Below are positions 1 to 7,434 of a stretch of 44,355 nt of DNA, in pieces. The position numbers and the translations under genes are program-made. This DNA is from JAIRTY01 sp050257395 (GTDB lineage: Bacteria > Actinomycetota > Actinomycetes > Streptosporangiales > Streptosporangiaceae): positions 1 to 44,355 of the forward strand of contig JBLMWU010000225.1 in assembly GCA_050257395.1 (NCBI GenBank). Direction: 5' to 3'. The stretch's first letter is position 1; every line of letters begins with the position of its first letter. The notes under the pieces are model-generated. The model saw only the letters and a list, made by a program, of their open reading frames with translations. It was not told where the DNA came from and ran no database searches.

Positions 1-178
1 CGCACACGCCCGGTCCGGGGACCCGGTCGCCATCTCCGGATACCTCGGCCGCAGCGACGAATTCGACCGGTCGGTCACCGACTTCTCGCAGCGCTACGCC
101 GACCAGAACGAGCAGGACTACGAGGAGTTCACCAAAGCCGTCAGCGCCGGGCGGCTGGAAGCACGCGAAGGTGTCTGA
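1..178 (+). CDS. DUF2252 family protein, C-terminal fragment
   Basis: The reading frame is open from the window edge (first full codon at base 2) to TGA at 176-178 and encodes the last 58 residues of a protein. The tail contains the stretches RSGDPVAISGYLG and DFSQRYADQNEQDYEEF, which match the end of DUF2252 proteins, a kinase-fold-like family of unknown biochemical role common in actinomycetes. The 5' part lies outside the window, so function and start cannot be judged. It converges on the GH15 gene with only 8 bp between the two stop codons, leaving no room for a conventional terminator. Confidence 0.8.
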   Translation, partial: AHARSGDPVAISGYLGRSDEFDRSVTDFSQRYADQNEQDYEEFTKAVSAGRLEAREGV

Positions 179-186
179 GTCCCCGG

Positions 187-2052
187 CTACCTCCTCGCCA
201 GGACTGCTGCCACGTTCCCCGCGCCGTGATCGAGCTGGTAGTCGAGGTTGATCGCCGCGTTGATGAGGGCGAGATGGCTGAAGGCCTGGGGGAAGTTGCC
301 GAGCTGCTCGCCGGTGAGGCCGATTTCCTCCGAGTACAGGCCGAGGTGGTTAGCGTAGGTGAACATCTTCTGGAGCGTCAGCTCGGCGTCGGTGAGCCGG
401 CCCGCCCGGGCCAGGGCGTCCACGTAGAAGAAGGTGCACAGGGAGAAAGTGCCCTCGTGCCCGATCAGCCCGTCCGGGGACGCGCTGGGGTTGTACCGGT
501 AGACCAGGCTGTCGGAGACAAGCTCACGATCCATCGACTCCAGCGTCGACAGCCACATCGGGTCGGTCGGGGAGACGAAGCCCATCAGCGGCATCAGCAG
601 CAGCGACGCGTCCAGGACGTCGGTCTGGTAGTGCTGGGTGAAGGTGTGCTTGGCAGCGTTCCACCCGCGCGCCATGATCTGGTTGTAGATGTTGTCGCGT
701 TCGGCGGCCCACCGGCCGGTGCTGCCCGGCCGTCCGCGGGCGGTGGCCAGCCGGATTGCCCGGTCGAGTGCGACCCAGCACTGGAAGCGGCCGTAGGTGA
801 AGTCCTTGCGGCCGCCGCGGGTTTCCCAGATGCCCTCCTCCGGCTGGTCCCAGTGGTCGCACAGCCAGTCGGTGATCCGGGCCAGGTCCGTCCAGCCCTG
901 ATGCGCCATGCCCAGGCCGTGGATGTCGGCCTGGTAGATGGCATCCATGGCCTCTCCATAGATGTCGAGCTGGAGCTGGTCGGCGGCCCCGTTGCCGATG
1001 CGGACCGGTGCGGAGCCGCGCCAGCCTTCGAAGTGGTCCAGGGTTTCCTCGGTCAGATCGGAGGAGCCGTCGACCCGGTACATGATCTTGAGTGGCCCGG
1101 AGCTGGTGCCCACGCTTTCTTCGGCACGGTCGCGCAGCCAGCGCCCGAACACGGCGGCTTCCTCGGCATAGCCGAGCCCCAGCAGCGCGTACACGGAGAA
1201 AGACGCGTCGCGGATCCAGGTGAACCGGTAGTCCCAGTTGCGTTCCCCGCCGGTGAGCTCAGGCAGCCCGGCGGTGGGCGCTGCCACCAGGGCGCCAGAC
1301 GGCGCGTAGGTCATGAGCTTGAGTGTCACCGCCGAGCGCGCCACCATCTCCCGCCACCGTCCCCGGTAGGCCGAGCGGCCCACCCATTGCCGCCAGAACC
1401 GGGTGGTGTCAGCGGTCAGCAGTTCCAGCTCGGCGCGCGGCACCCGCCGTGGCCGGCCGCCCATTGATTCGAGCACCACGCCACTGGTCTCGCCCTCGCG
1501 CAGGGTCCGGGTGAGGCGCAGGTCATCACCCAGCCGCTCGACTGTCAGCCCCTGCTCGCCCAGCGGGGCTGACTGGCTGCCCACGGGGTTGAGGGTGAGT
1601 TCCATCCCGTCAGCCGAGAACACCGCGCCATCGTCGGTGAGCTCCAGCTTGTGCGCGGCACGCCCGTAGTCGAACCGGGGCTTGATCTCCACGACGAACC
1701 GCATCGTGCCGCGCACGGTGCGCAGCAGGCGCACCAGCCGGTGCCGCTGGGTGGGCTTGTCACCTGCGATGGGCATGAAATCGGTGACCTCGCCGACCCC
1801 GTCCTCGGTCATGAACCGGGTGATCAGCATCGCGGTGTCGGGGAAATACAGCTGACGGCTGACGTACTCGGTGGTGTCGGGGGCCACCCGGAAGTACCCG
1901 CCCCGGTCGGCGTCCAGCAGCGAGGCGAACACGCTCGGGGAGTCGAACCGGGGACAGCAGAACCAGTCCACCGTCCCGTCCGTGCTTACCAGCGCTGCCG
2001 TCTGCAGATCGCCGATGAGACCGTGCTTGCTGATATCCGGATAGCGGTCCAT
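187..2052 (-). CDS. Glycoside hydrolase family 15 protein (trehalase/glucoamylase-like)
   Basis: The gene encodes 621 aa, a cytoplasmic enzyme expected to hydrolyse terminal alpha-glucosidic bonds; actinobacterial members of this architecture include GH15 trehalases. The N-terminus (YPDISKHGLIGDLQTAALV) begins the family's beta-sandwich domain. The (alpha/alpha)6 barrel shows NWDYRFTWIRDASFSVYAL (about residues 267-285), GIWETRGGRKDFTYGRFQCW (about 404-423) with the candidate acid Glu, and EEIGLTGEQLGNFPQAFSHL near 575-594 with the candidate base Glu. The ATG at 2052 is chosen because GGGGAGAAGCCAG precedes it and family homology starts there; the frame stays open about 100 codons upstream without homology. 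Trehalose versus maltose/starch specificity cannot be decided from sequence. Confidence 0.93.
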   Translation of the reverse strand: MDRYPDISKHGLIGDLQTAALVSTDGTVDWFCCPRFDSPSVFASLLDADRGGYFRVAPDTTEYVSRQLYFPDTAMLITRFMTEDGVGEVTDFMPIAGDKPTQRHRLVRLLRTVRGTMRFVVEIKPRFDYGRAAHKLELTDDGAVFSADGMELTLNPVGSQSAPLGEQGLTVERLGDDLRLTRTLREGETSGVVLESMGGRPRRVPRAELELLTADTTRFWRQWVGRSAYRGRWREMVARSAVTLKLMTYAPSGALVAAPTAGLPELTGGERNWDYRFTWIRDASFSVYALLGLGYAEEAAVFGRWLRDRAEESVGTSSGPLKIMYRVDGSSDLTEETLDHFEGWRGSAPVRIGNGAADQLQLDIYGEAMDAIYQADIHGLGMAHQGWTDLARITDWLCDHWDQPEEGIWETRGGRKDFTYGRFQCWVALDRAIRLATARGRPGSTGRWAAERDNIYNQIMARGWNAAKHTFTQHYQTDVLDASLLLMPLMGFVSPTDPMWLSTLESMDRELVSDSLVYRYNPSASPDGLIGHEGTFSLCTFFYVDALARAGRLTDAELTLQKMFTYANHLGLYSEEIGLTGEQLGNFPQAFSHLALINAAINLDYQLDHGAGNVAAVLARR

Positions 2053-2215
2053 CTGGCTTCTCCCCTGTGTCCCCGCCCTGGCGCGGCGCGCGCAAGGCGG
2101 CCGCGTGCCTATGCCAACGGTGCCGCCGCCGCATCGCAGCCGCCCCACCCGCGCAGGGTAAGTTTGGGGGATTTGCACCGAGATCATCCGGGCGGATACC
2201 GGCGGCGGATTCCGG

Positions 2216-3520
2216 CTAAGAGCCCTTTCCCGCATCGCGCGATGACAGGGCGAGCTGGCGCAGCCGCGCCCAGTCGAATGCCGTCCGGGCAGCGCGGACA
2301 CCAGGCCGCTGCCGGGGGAGCACCACCCGGAGGGCTCGCGGCCGGATGGCACAGTGAACGGGTGCCCGCATGGTGACCGTCTCGCCGTCGATCCCGACCG
2401 CGATCATGGGCGCGTCGGCGTTCACGGTGACCTCTGCGGCGGTGAGGGTGGTCAGGCCCTGGCCGTGCCCCCGGCGGATGAGCTCGATGGCCTGCCGCGC
2501 GCTGGCCACCTGGACCGCCACCACGCCCAGGGTGCCGGCGTCCAGCCGGGCACGCCTGCCAAGCCCGGCGAGGTCGCCCATGCCGTAGGGGTCGTTGCTG
2601 ATCAGCAGGGCCTGGGGAGCTTCAATGCTGACCGCGCCAGCGCGGGCGGACAGCCGGGGACCCTGGTGACCCTTGAGGAGGTCAGGCAGCATGCGCAAGG
2701 TGGTGCCCCGCTTGTCGTCCCGGTAGGCCGGGCTGCGCACCACCTCGGCATAGGCACCGAACGAAGCGTTGTTAACGAAGATGCGATCCCCGATGACGCC
2801 GAGGTCGACCCGCGTCTCCTCGCCATCGGTCAGGGCAGCCAGGCAGGCGGCGGGATCGTCCCGGTCCAGCCCCAGGTCCAGCGCGAAATGGTTGCGGGTC
2901 CCGGCGCTGATCACCAGGAAAGGCAGGCCGTGCTCGGCGGCGATGCCGGCCACCAGTGCCTGGGTGCCGTCGCCCCCGGCCACGCCGAGCAGGTCGGCGC
3001 CGTCCGCGACCGCCTTGCGGGCCAGCGCGGCGACGTCCGTCGTGCCCGGGCCTTCCAGCAGCGCGACAGTGGCGCCGAGCGCCTCGGCTTTCTCCTTCAG
3101 CCCGAACCGGGTGACCTTTCCCCCGCCAGACCTCGGGTTCATGATCAGGAACGGCTGCCGCGGGCGGACCGCCTGGCGGCAGGGCATCGCCCCGTCCCCG
3201 CCGGCAGTGCCCAGCGCCATCCTCGCCGTACCGGCCGCCAGCAGCATCAGCGCCACCGCCACTACTGCAACCCAGACCAGGTGATGCCAGGCAAACAGCA
3301 CCAGGATGCCCACCGGAGCGGCGATGACCAGCACCAGCGCCACCCACCGGAGCACGCCCCGGTTGGCGAGGAACCAGTACGCGCCCGCCAGCACGGCACA
3401 CACGCCGAGCACAGTCAGCAGGATCATCGTCAGGCTGCGCCACCCGGCGACCGCCATCAGCAGCACGGCGGCAGCGAGCATCAGCAGAAATGAACCACGC
3501 GCGAGCCATCGCTGCTTCAT
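2216..3520 (-). CDS. Membrane-anchored diacylglycerol kinase family lipid kinase
   Basis: The gene encodes 434 aa. The first about 100 residues form three to four hydrophobic segments. A DAGK catalytic domain follows, beginning FLIMNPRSGGGKVTRFGL (about residue 123), with the nucleotide-binding signature VAGGDGTQALVAG near 176-188 and SAGTRNHFALDLGL after it. The family phosphorylates diacylglycerol or related lipids with ATP (DgkB/YegS type). The presence of the GGDGT motif supports activity, while the substrate is inferred. The start at 3520 is preceded by AGAGGGGGCGGAG; an alternative GTG at 3553 would add 11 residues without a good ribosome site. It lies 163 bp upstream (in its own direction) of the GH15 gene and may be cotranscribed with it. 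Confidence 0.9.
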   Translation of the reverse strand: MKQRWLARGSFLLMLAAAVLLMAVAGWRSLTMILLTVLGVCAVLAGAYWFLANRGVLRWVALVLVIAAPVGILVLFAWHHLVWVAVVAVALMLLAAGTARMALGTAGGDGAMPCRQAVRPRQPFLIMNPRSGGGKVTRFGLKEKAEALGATVALLEGPGTTDVAALARKAVADGADLLGVAGGDGTQALVAGIAAEHGLPFLVISAGTRNHFALDLGLDRDDPAACLAALTDGEETRVDLGVIGDRIFVNNASFGAYAEVVRSPAYRDDKRGTTLRMLPDLLKGHQGPRLSARAGAVSIEAPQALLISNDPYGMGDLAGLGRRARLDAGTLGVVAVQVASARQAIELIRRGHGQGLTTLTAAEVTVNADAPMIAVGIDGETVTMRAPVHCAIRPRALRVVLPRQRPGVRAARTAFDWARLRQLALSSRDAGKGS

Positions 3521-3650
3521 CGGCTCCGCCCCCTCTGAACCGGGCAACGGCACCCGGCGGCTGTTCCCGCCTGTGGCCGCCGAGAGACCCTCAATTGGCA
3601 GCGTGACACCTGTCCGTGCCGCCGGGATTCACCCCTGCGGGAGGAGTTCA

Positions 3651-3689
3651 ATGACCAGCCAAATGGCCGACGATCTCGGCAGGGGGTGA
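3651..3689 (+). CDS. Possible 12-codon leader ORF
   Basis: An ATG at 3651 opens a 12-codon frame (MTSQMADDLGRG) that ends in TGA at 3687-3689. It is preceded by one of the strongest Shine-Dalgarno sequences in the window, GGGAGGAG at 3639-3646. The stop falls six bases before the GTG of the following small gene and in the same frame, and the downstream gene's own ribosome site (AGGGGGTGA) forms the end of the mini-ORF. This could be a translational leader, or the true start of the gene interrupted by a nonsense codon. It is too short to judge by composition. Confidence 0.25.
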   Translation: MTSQMADDLGRG

Positions 3690-3695
3690 ACCGCC

Positions 3696-3911
3696 GTGGT
3701 CTCACAGACGCCACAGAAGCCAGAAGCTGGCCGATCTCATTCGGGGCAGTCCCTGCCACGCCGGGCTGGGTCCCACCGTGGTGCGGGGCAGCTGGGCACG
3801 TTCGCCAGGAGACTCGGGCTGACCCTCAGCGGCGCGGCCCTGCTCCTCGCGGGCATCGCGATGGGCAACCACGTGAGGAAACGTCTCGATCGCATGGCGC
3901 ACGGGTTCTGA
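3696..3911 (+). CDS. Small single-pass membrane protein, unknown function
   Basis: A GTG at 3696 with AGGGGGTGA 7 bases upstream starts a 71-aa protein. Residues 1-35 are polar and low in homology. Residues about 38-59 (RLGLTLSGAALLLAGIAMGN) form one hydrophobic helix, and the tail is basic (HVRKRLDRMAHGF). I recognise no family. The upstream mini-ORF in the same frame raises the possibility that the original start was farther 5'. A strong hairpin lies 27 bp downstream. Confidence rests on the ribosome site, the clear hydrophobic segment and the terminator placement. Confidence 0.5.
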   Translation: MVSQTPQKPEAGRSHSGQSLPRRAGSHRGAGQLGTFARRLGLTLSGAALLLAGIAMGNHVRKRLDRMAHGF

Positions 3912-3938
3912 ACAGTTCCCGTGTGGCGGCGGCAAACG

Positions 3939-3972
3939 CGGGGGTGAAGGCGGAACACCGCCTTCACCCCCG
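3939..3972. terminator. Perfect 15-bp stem hairpin between convergent genes
   Basis: CGGGGGTGAAGGCGG (3939-3953) and CCGCCTTCACCCCCG (3958-3972) are exact reverse complements separated by the tetraloop AACA. The hairpin lies between the plus-strand gene ending at 3911 and the minus-strand gene ending at 4011, so it can end transcription from both sides. There is no T-tract, which is usual for actinomycete terminators. Confidence 0.85.
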
Positions 3973-4010
3973 TCGAGCGGGACGGCCGTACCAGTTTCGT
4001 TCCGGAAGGG

Positions 4011-4406
4011 TCATGCAGCTGGCCGGCTGAGGATCTTCTCCTTACCCCGCTCGAACTCGGCGTCGCTGATCACGCCGTGGTCGTGCAGATCGGCGAGCTT
4101 GCTGATCTCATCAGCGGTGCTGCCGTTCTCATGCGCGGCGTCATGGACGTAGGCACGGAAGGCGCGCTCCTGCGTTTGCGCCTCGGCGACATCTCGCTCG
4201 CCCATCTTCTTGCCGCGGGCGATCAGGTACACGAACACCCCGAGGAACGGCAGCAGGATCACCAAGGCGGTCCAGCCGGCCTTACCCCAGCCGCCCAGGT
4301 CGCGGCTTCTGAAGATGTCCATGACGACCCGGACCAGCAGGAAGATCCACATGATCCACAGGAAGAACCACAGCATCGTCCAGAACACATCCAGCAGCGG
4401 ATACAT
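4011..4406 (-). CDS. PLDc_N-type membrane protein with C-terminal SHOCT domain
   Basis: The gene encodes 131 aa. It has two hydrophobic segments, VFWTMLWFFLWIMWIFLLV (about residues 7-25) and TALVILLPFLGVFVYLIA (about 46-63), arranged like the N-terminal region of phospholipase-D-nuclease N-terminal (PLDc_N) proteins. A linker leads to a SHOCT motif at the end (KLADLHDHGVISDAEFERGK). SHOCT is a short helical oligomerisation-type domain found at protein ends; its client is unknown. The ATG at 4406 follows GGGGGGTGAAACTCGA. A GTG further upstream at 4433 would add only non-homologous residues. A second SHOCT protein lies at 7096-7371. Confidence 0.85.
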   Translation of the reverse strand: MYPLLDVFWTMLWFFLWIMWIFLLVRVVMDIFRSRDLGGWGKAGWTALVILLPFLGVFVYLIARGKKMGERDVAEAQTQERAFRAYVHDAAHENGSTADEISKLADLHDHGVISDAEFERGKEKILSRPAA

Positions 4407-4536
4407 TCGAGTTTCACCCCCCGGGGCGCCCATCCAGGGCGCCGTTTCTCACTTCAGATTCGCCCTCCAGGTCGGGGTGCTGCCTCCCTCCGCCGGGGTG
4501 AATGCGGGGCTGAGACAAGACGTACCGGCTGGCTGT

Positions 4537-5907
4537 TCAGGTCCCGGCCGGGCTGGCCGGCCTCGCCGGGGGCTTGCCGATGAGCTCGATGAGCCCCAGC
4601 ACGGCCAGCAGGATGAGAGCGATGACCACGGCGACCAGGCCGGTGGGCTGGCTCCAGAACACGAAGATCACAGCGGCGAGGGCAACGGCGCTGATGCGCA
4701 GGCCCTTGCGGTGGGTGTAGGTCCACCGGCCGGCCGGACCGGTGCGCAGGCCGGCCTTCTCGCCGCTGGCGCGCAGCCAGCCCAGGCCCTTGCTGAACGC
4801 GTCCCGGGTGCGCACCGCGGTGGCCGAGGGGCCGGTGAAGAAGGCGCCGATGGCCACGATCAGCCCGACGGCCATCACCACGCGCAGCCCGTCTTTGATG
4901 AACCGGATCAGGGTGTCGTAGGAGTCGCCGACCGCGGCAGCGGACACGCCTGCCGGCAGGCCACCCAGCAGGACGCTGCGGAAGATGACCAGGCCGGCGC
5001 CGAGGACCAGCATGGAGGCGGCGACGCCGAGCCCGGCGCCGATCAGGGCCCGGCGGTGACCACGGGCCACATAGACGCCCAAGCCGAGGAAGACGAGGGC
5101 GGCGATCGGCAGCACGATCGCCAGGGTTGTCAGCAGCTGGTAGGCATTCTGCGCCTGCACGAGGTACTTCGAGGGGAACAGCGGATAGGTAGGGTTGATC
5201 GGCGGAAGCTTGTTGACCGCCGTCAGTCCCTTAGCGGCCAGGTTCTTTTTCGCCTGGTCGATGAACGGTCCCAGGTTCAGCACCGCCTGGCCGTTGGCCA
5301 CGGTGATCGCCGAGCCGCTCTGCCCGGACAGCACTTTCACCATCTGCGCGTGCAGGGAGCGGTTGGCGCGGGTCCACAGCCGTGCCGCCTGCGGGCTGGC
5401 CACGAACTTGCCGATCTGGGTGTGGATGAACCCGTTCACGCCGCTGGCGATCGACCCCGACGTCGCGGCCAGCAGGTCCCCGGCCCGGGGCGCGCCCTGC
5501 CTGTCCAGGGCGGCGGCTGCCTGGTTCACCAGGACCCGCACGGCCAGCCGGCTCGTGATCGCGGTGGAGATCCGGTCGGTCAGCGCGTGCTGCACCGACG
5601 GCTCGCTGATCAGCGGCTCGACGTTCGCCACATACCGGTCGGTGCTGGAGACCTGGTTGGCGGTCCACACGCCCACCACCGACAGTGGTGCCAGCACGCA
5701 GCCTAGGACGATGAGCAGGCTAGCGACCGGAGTCCGCCAGCCGATCCGCCGCCTGCGAGCCCTGGCCGCCTCCTGGCGGTGCAGCTTCGCCACTTCGGCG
5801 CGCAGCCGCTGGAGTTCGGCGCGCTCGTCAGCCTGCAGCGGGCCGGCTCCGTCCACAGCCCCGGAAACACCTGCGCGGGGGCCGCCGCCCCCGTCTCGCT
5901 GAGCCAT
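4537..5907 (-). CDS. Large integral membrane protein with extracytoplasmic domain, unknown function
   Basis: The gene encodes 456 aa. The N-terminus is charged and coiled-coil-like (DERAELQRLRAEVAKLHRQE), followed by TM1 (about residues 61-84). A soluble extracytoplasmic stretch of about 180 residues begins with STDRYVANVEPLISEPSVQ, then come four or more hydrophobic segments between about 238 and 440. This topology and the STDRYVANVxPL signature match a widespread but uncharacterised actinobacterial membrane protein family. The ATG at 5907 follows GGGGGTGATC. It ends 130 bp before the start of the PLDc_N/SHOCT gene in the same direction and is divergent from the DUF7144 gene at 6164. Confidence 0.85.
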   Translation of the reverse strand: MAQRDGGGGPRAGVSGAVDGAGPLQADERAELQRLRAEVAKLHRQEAARARRRRIGWRTPVASLLIVLGCVLAPLSVVGVWTANQVSSTDRYVANVEPLISEPSVQHALTDRISTAITSRLAVRVLVNQAAAALDRQGAPRAGDLLAATSGSIASGVNGFIHTQIGKFVASPQAARLWTRANRSLHAQMVKVLSGQSGSAITVANGQAVLNLGPFIDQAKKNLAAKGLTAVNKLPPINPTYPLFPSKYLVQAQNAYQLLTTLAIVLPIAALVFLGLGVYVARGHRRALIGAGLGVAASMLVLGAGLVIFRSVLLGGLPAGVSAAAVGDSYDTLIRFIKDGLRVVMAVGLIVAIGAFFTGPSATAVRTRDAFSKGLGWLRASGEKAGLRTGPAGRWTYTHRKGLRISAVALAAVIFVFWSQPTGLVAVVIALILLAVLGLIELIGKPPARPASPAGT

Positions 5908-6056
5908 GTGATCACCCCCGCTCCGGGATCCCGTGCCTGCCGGTCAGGCGACGGCCCGGTGCTGTCCACCCTGGCTCGCCGGCTCCGGGTTGCGCCTCCC
6001 CCCGGTGAGGGGACTTCGGCGGCCGGCCTGCAGCCGGGCGATCGCGGAACCACCCA

Positions 6057-6076
6057 CGCGGGAGGAGGCTCCCGCG
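6057..6076. repeat. Perfect 8-bp inverted repeat in divergent intergenic region
   Basis: CGCGGGAG (6057-6064), loop GAGG, CTCCCGCG (6069-6076). It lies in the 256-bp gap between the divergent genes starting at 5907 (minus) and 6164 (plus). It could be an operator or a 5'-UTR hairpin of the plus-strand transcript. The same gap holds GGGGACTTCGGCGGCC at 6009-6024, a degenerate match to a DevR-type box. Confidence 0.5.
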
Positions 6077-6163
6077 CGCAGTAACTCCGACTGTGGGGAG
6101 TGGCGGACCGTCAGGCCCGGGCCATTCCGGCTCACCGGCGGTCCAGAAAGGCAGGAGTGAGAG

Positions 6164-6616
6164 ATGAGCACAGATATTGGCCGGCACGGCGAGGCCGCGC
6201 CGCCTGCGTCCACCCGGGCCGAGCCGACCGGCTGGGTCGGGTGGATCGTCTTCGGCGGCATCACGATGATCATGCTCGGGGCGTTCCAGATCATCGAGGG
6301 CCTGGTGGCCGTGTTCAACGACCGCTACTACCTGGTCGGGGCGAACAATCTGCTCGTGCACGTGGACTACACCACCTGGGGCTGGACACACTTCGGGATC
6401 GGCTGTGCAGTCCTCGTCATCGGCTTCGGCGTGATGACCGGGGCGATGTGGGCCAGGATCGCGGGCATCGCGGTGGCGGTCGTCAGCGCGATCGTCAACC
6501 TTGCGTTCCTCGCCGCGTACCCGATCTGGGGTGTTCTCATCATCGCCCTGGACATCCTGGTCATCTACGCGCTGGCCGTGCACGGGCGGGAAATGAAGAC
6601 GGCGAGGGGTCACTGA
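6164..6616 (+). CDS. DUF7144 family membrane protein (copy 1)
   Basis: The gene encodes 150 aa. A polar N-terminus ending in AEPTGWVGW is followed by four hydrophobic segments. Family-like stretches include FQIIEGLVAVFND, the aromatic turn WGWTHFGIGCAV, and the terminal ALAVHGREMKTARG. The family is a small four-helix membrane protein of unknown function common in actinomycetes. A paralogue at 20629-21087 is about 70 percent identical by eye over the helices. GGCAGGAGTGAGAG precedes the ATG. The stop overlaps the start of the DUF6325 gene (TGATG), so the two are probably translationally coupled. Confidence 0.9.
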   Translation: MSTDIGRHGEAAPPASTRAEPTGWVGWIVFGGITMIMLGAFQIIEGLVAVFNDRYYLVGANNLLVHVDYTTWGWTHFGIGCAVLVIGFGVMTGAMWARIAGIAVAVVSAIVNLAFLAAYPIWGVLIIALDILVIYALAVHGREMKTARGH

Positions 6617-7071
6617 TGACCGCGACCGGGGCTGAGACAGCCAAGCTCCAGGCCCTCGGGCCGGTCAGTTACCTGATCGTGGAGTTCCCCGGCAGCAAAA
6701 TGACGGGGGAAGGCTTCCCGATCCTGGTGGATCTCGCCGAGCGCGGCGTGATCCGGATCCTGGATCTGCGGTTCGTGACCCGCGGTGCCGACGGTTCTGT
6801 GCAGGCAGCCGAACTGCGGGAGTTCGGTCACGACGGCCAGTTCGATCTGGCGGTCTTCGAAGGCGCATCCTCCGGGCTGCTTGACGACAGCGATTTCGCG
6901 GACATGAGCTCGGTGATCGAGCCGGGCTCGTCGGCCGCCATCCTGATCTTCGAGAACCGGTGGGCCGCGCCGTTCGTGCAAGAGCTGCGGCGGGGCGAGG
7001 CGCAACTGGTGGCCGCCGGGTACATCCCGCAGGAAGCCCTCGCCGTTGCCCTCGAGGCAACTGATGGCTGA
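6616..7071 (+). CDS. DUF6325 family protein
   Basis: The gene encodes 151 aa, soluble. The N-terminal half has the family pattern (LGPVSYLIVEFPGSKMTGEG, then DLAERGVIRILDLRFVTRGA), and the C-terminal half has SAAILIFENRWAAPFVQELR. These small alpha/beta proteins of unknown activity often sit next to SHOCT and DUF7144 genes in actinomycetes, as here. The ATG at 6616 overlaps the previous stop, indicating coupling. The following SHOCT gene begins 24 bp after its stop, so 6164-7371 reads as one three-gene operon. Confidence 0.87.
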   Translation: MTATGAETAKLQALGPVSYLIVEFPGSKMTGEGFPILVDLAERGVIRILDLRFVTRGADGSVQAAELREFGHDGQFDLAVFEGASSGLLDDSDFADMSSVIEPGSSAAILIFENRWAAPFVQELRRGEAQLVAAGYIPQEALAVALEATDG

Positions 7072-7095
7072 TCCGTTCAGAAAGGGGGCATGACC

Positions 7096-7371
7096 ATGCC
7101 TGGACTCCTACGCGGTGTCGCCCGGACCGCTGTCGTCGCCGGCACCGCATCATCCGTGGCGGGCCGGGTGTCCCGGCGGCAGTCCAGCCGCTGGGCACGG
7201 CAGGACGCGCAGCGCAATGAAGAGGAGGTGCGGTATCAGCAGCCGCCGCCTGCGGCTGCACCGGCCAGGGACAGTGTCACCCAGCTGAAGGAACTCGCAG
7301 AGCTGAAGGCCCAGGGCATCCTGACCGACGCTGAGTTCCAGGCGCAGAAAGCCAAGATCCTGGCCGCGTGA
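7096..7371 (+). CDS. Small SHOCT domain protein
   Basis: The gene encodes 91 aa. The N-terminus is hydrophobic and Ala/Val rich (LLRGVARTAVVAGTASSVAG), then comes a basic linker and a Pro/Ala-rich stretch. It ends in a SHOCT motif (QLKELAELKAQGILTDAEF). Two ATGs are possible: 7090 and 7096. The second is chosen because AAAGGGGG (7081-7088) is then seven bases away rather than one. It probably acts together with the DUF6325 protein encoded just upstream, a pairing inferred only from repeated gene adjacency. Confidence 0.85.
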   Translation: MPGLLRGVARTAVVAGTASSVAGRVSRRQSSRWARQDAQRNEEEVRYQQPPPAAAPARDSVTQLKELAELKAQGILTDAEFQAQKAKILAA

Positions 7372-7393
7372 GCCTGCCGCCAGCGGTGGGGGA

Positions 7394-7414
7394 GGCCCGC
7401 CCGGCGGCCGGGCC
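7394..7414. terminator. Weak GC hairpin between convergent genes
   Basis: GGCCCG (7394-7399) and CGGGCC (7409-7414) can pair around a nine-base loop. They lie in the 63-bp gap between the SHOCT gene end (7371) and the LuxR gene end (7435). Position favours a bidirectional terminator, but the stem is short and GC-rich sequence makes chance pairing likely. Confidence 0.35.
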
Positions 7415-7434
7415 GAGCTGGGACAAGGCACGGC

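Noticed and set aside
226..1467. 413-codon plus-strand open frame
   Set aside because: Antisense to the GH15 gene; no protein-like motifs, Gly/Arg/Val-rich composition of a GC-driven shadow.
4210..5706. 498-codon plus-strand open frame
   Set aside because: Antisense to the SHOCT and membrane protein genes; sequence is His/Gln/Gly-rich with no hydrophobic or catalytic pattern.
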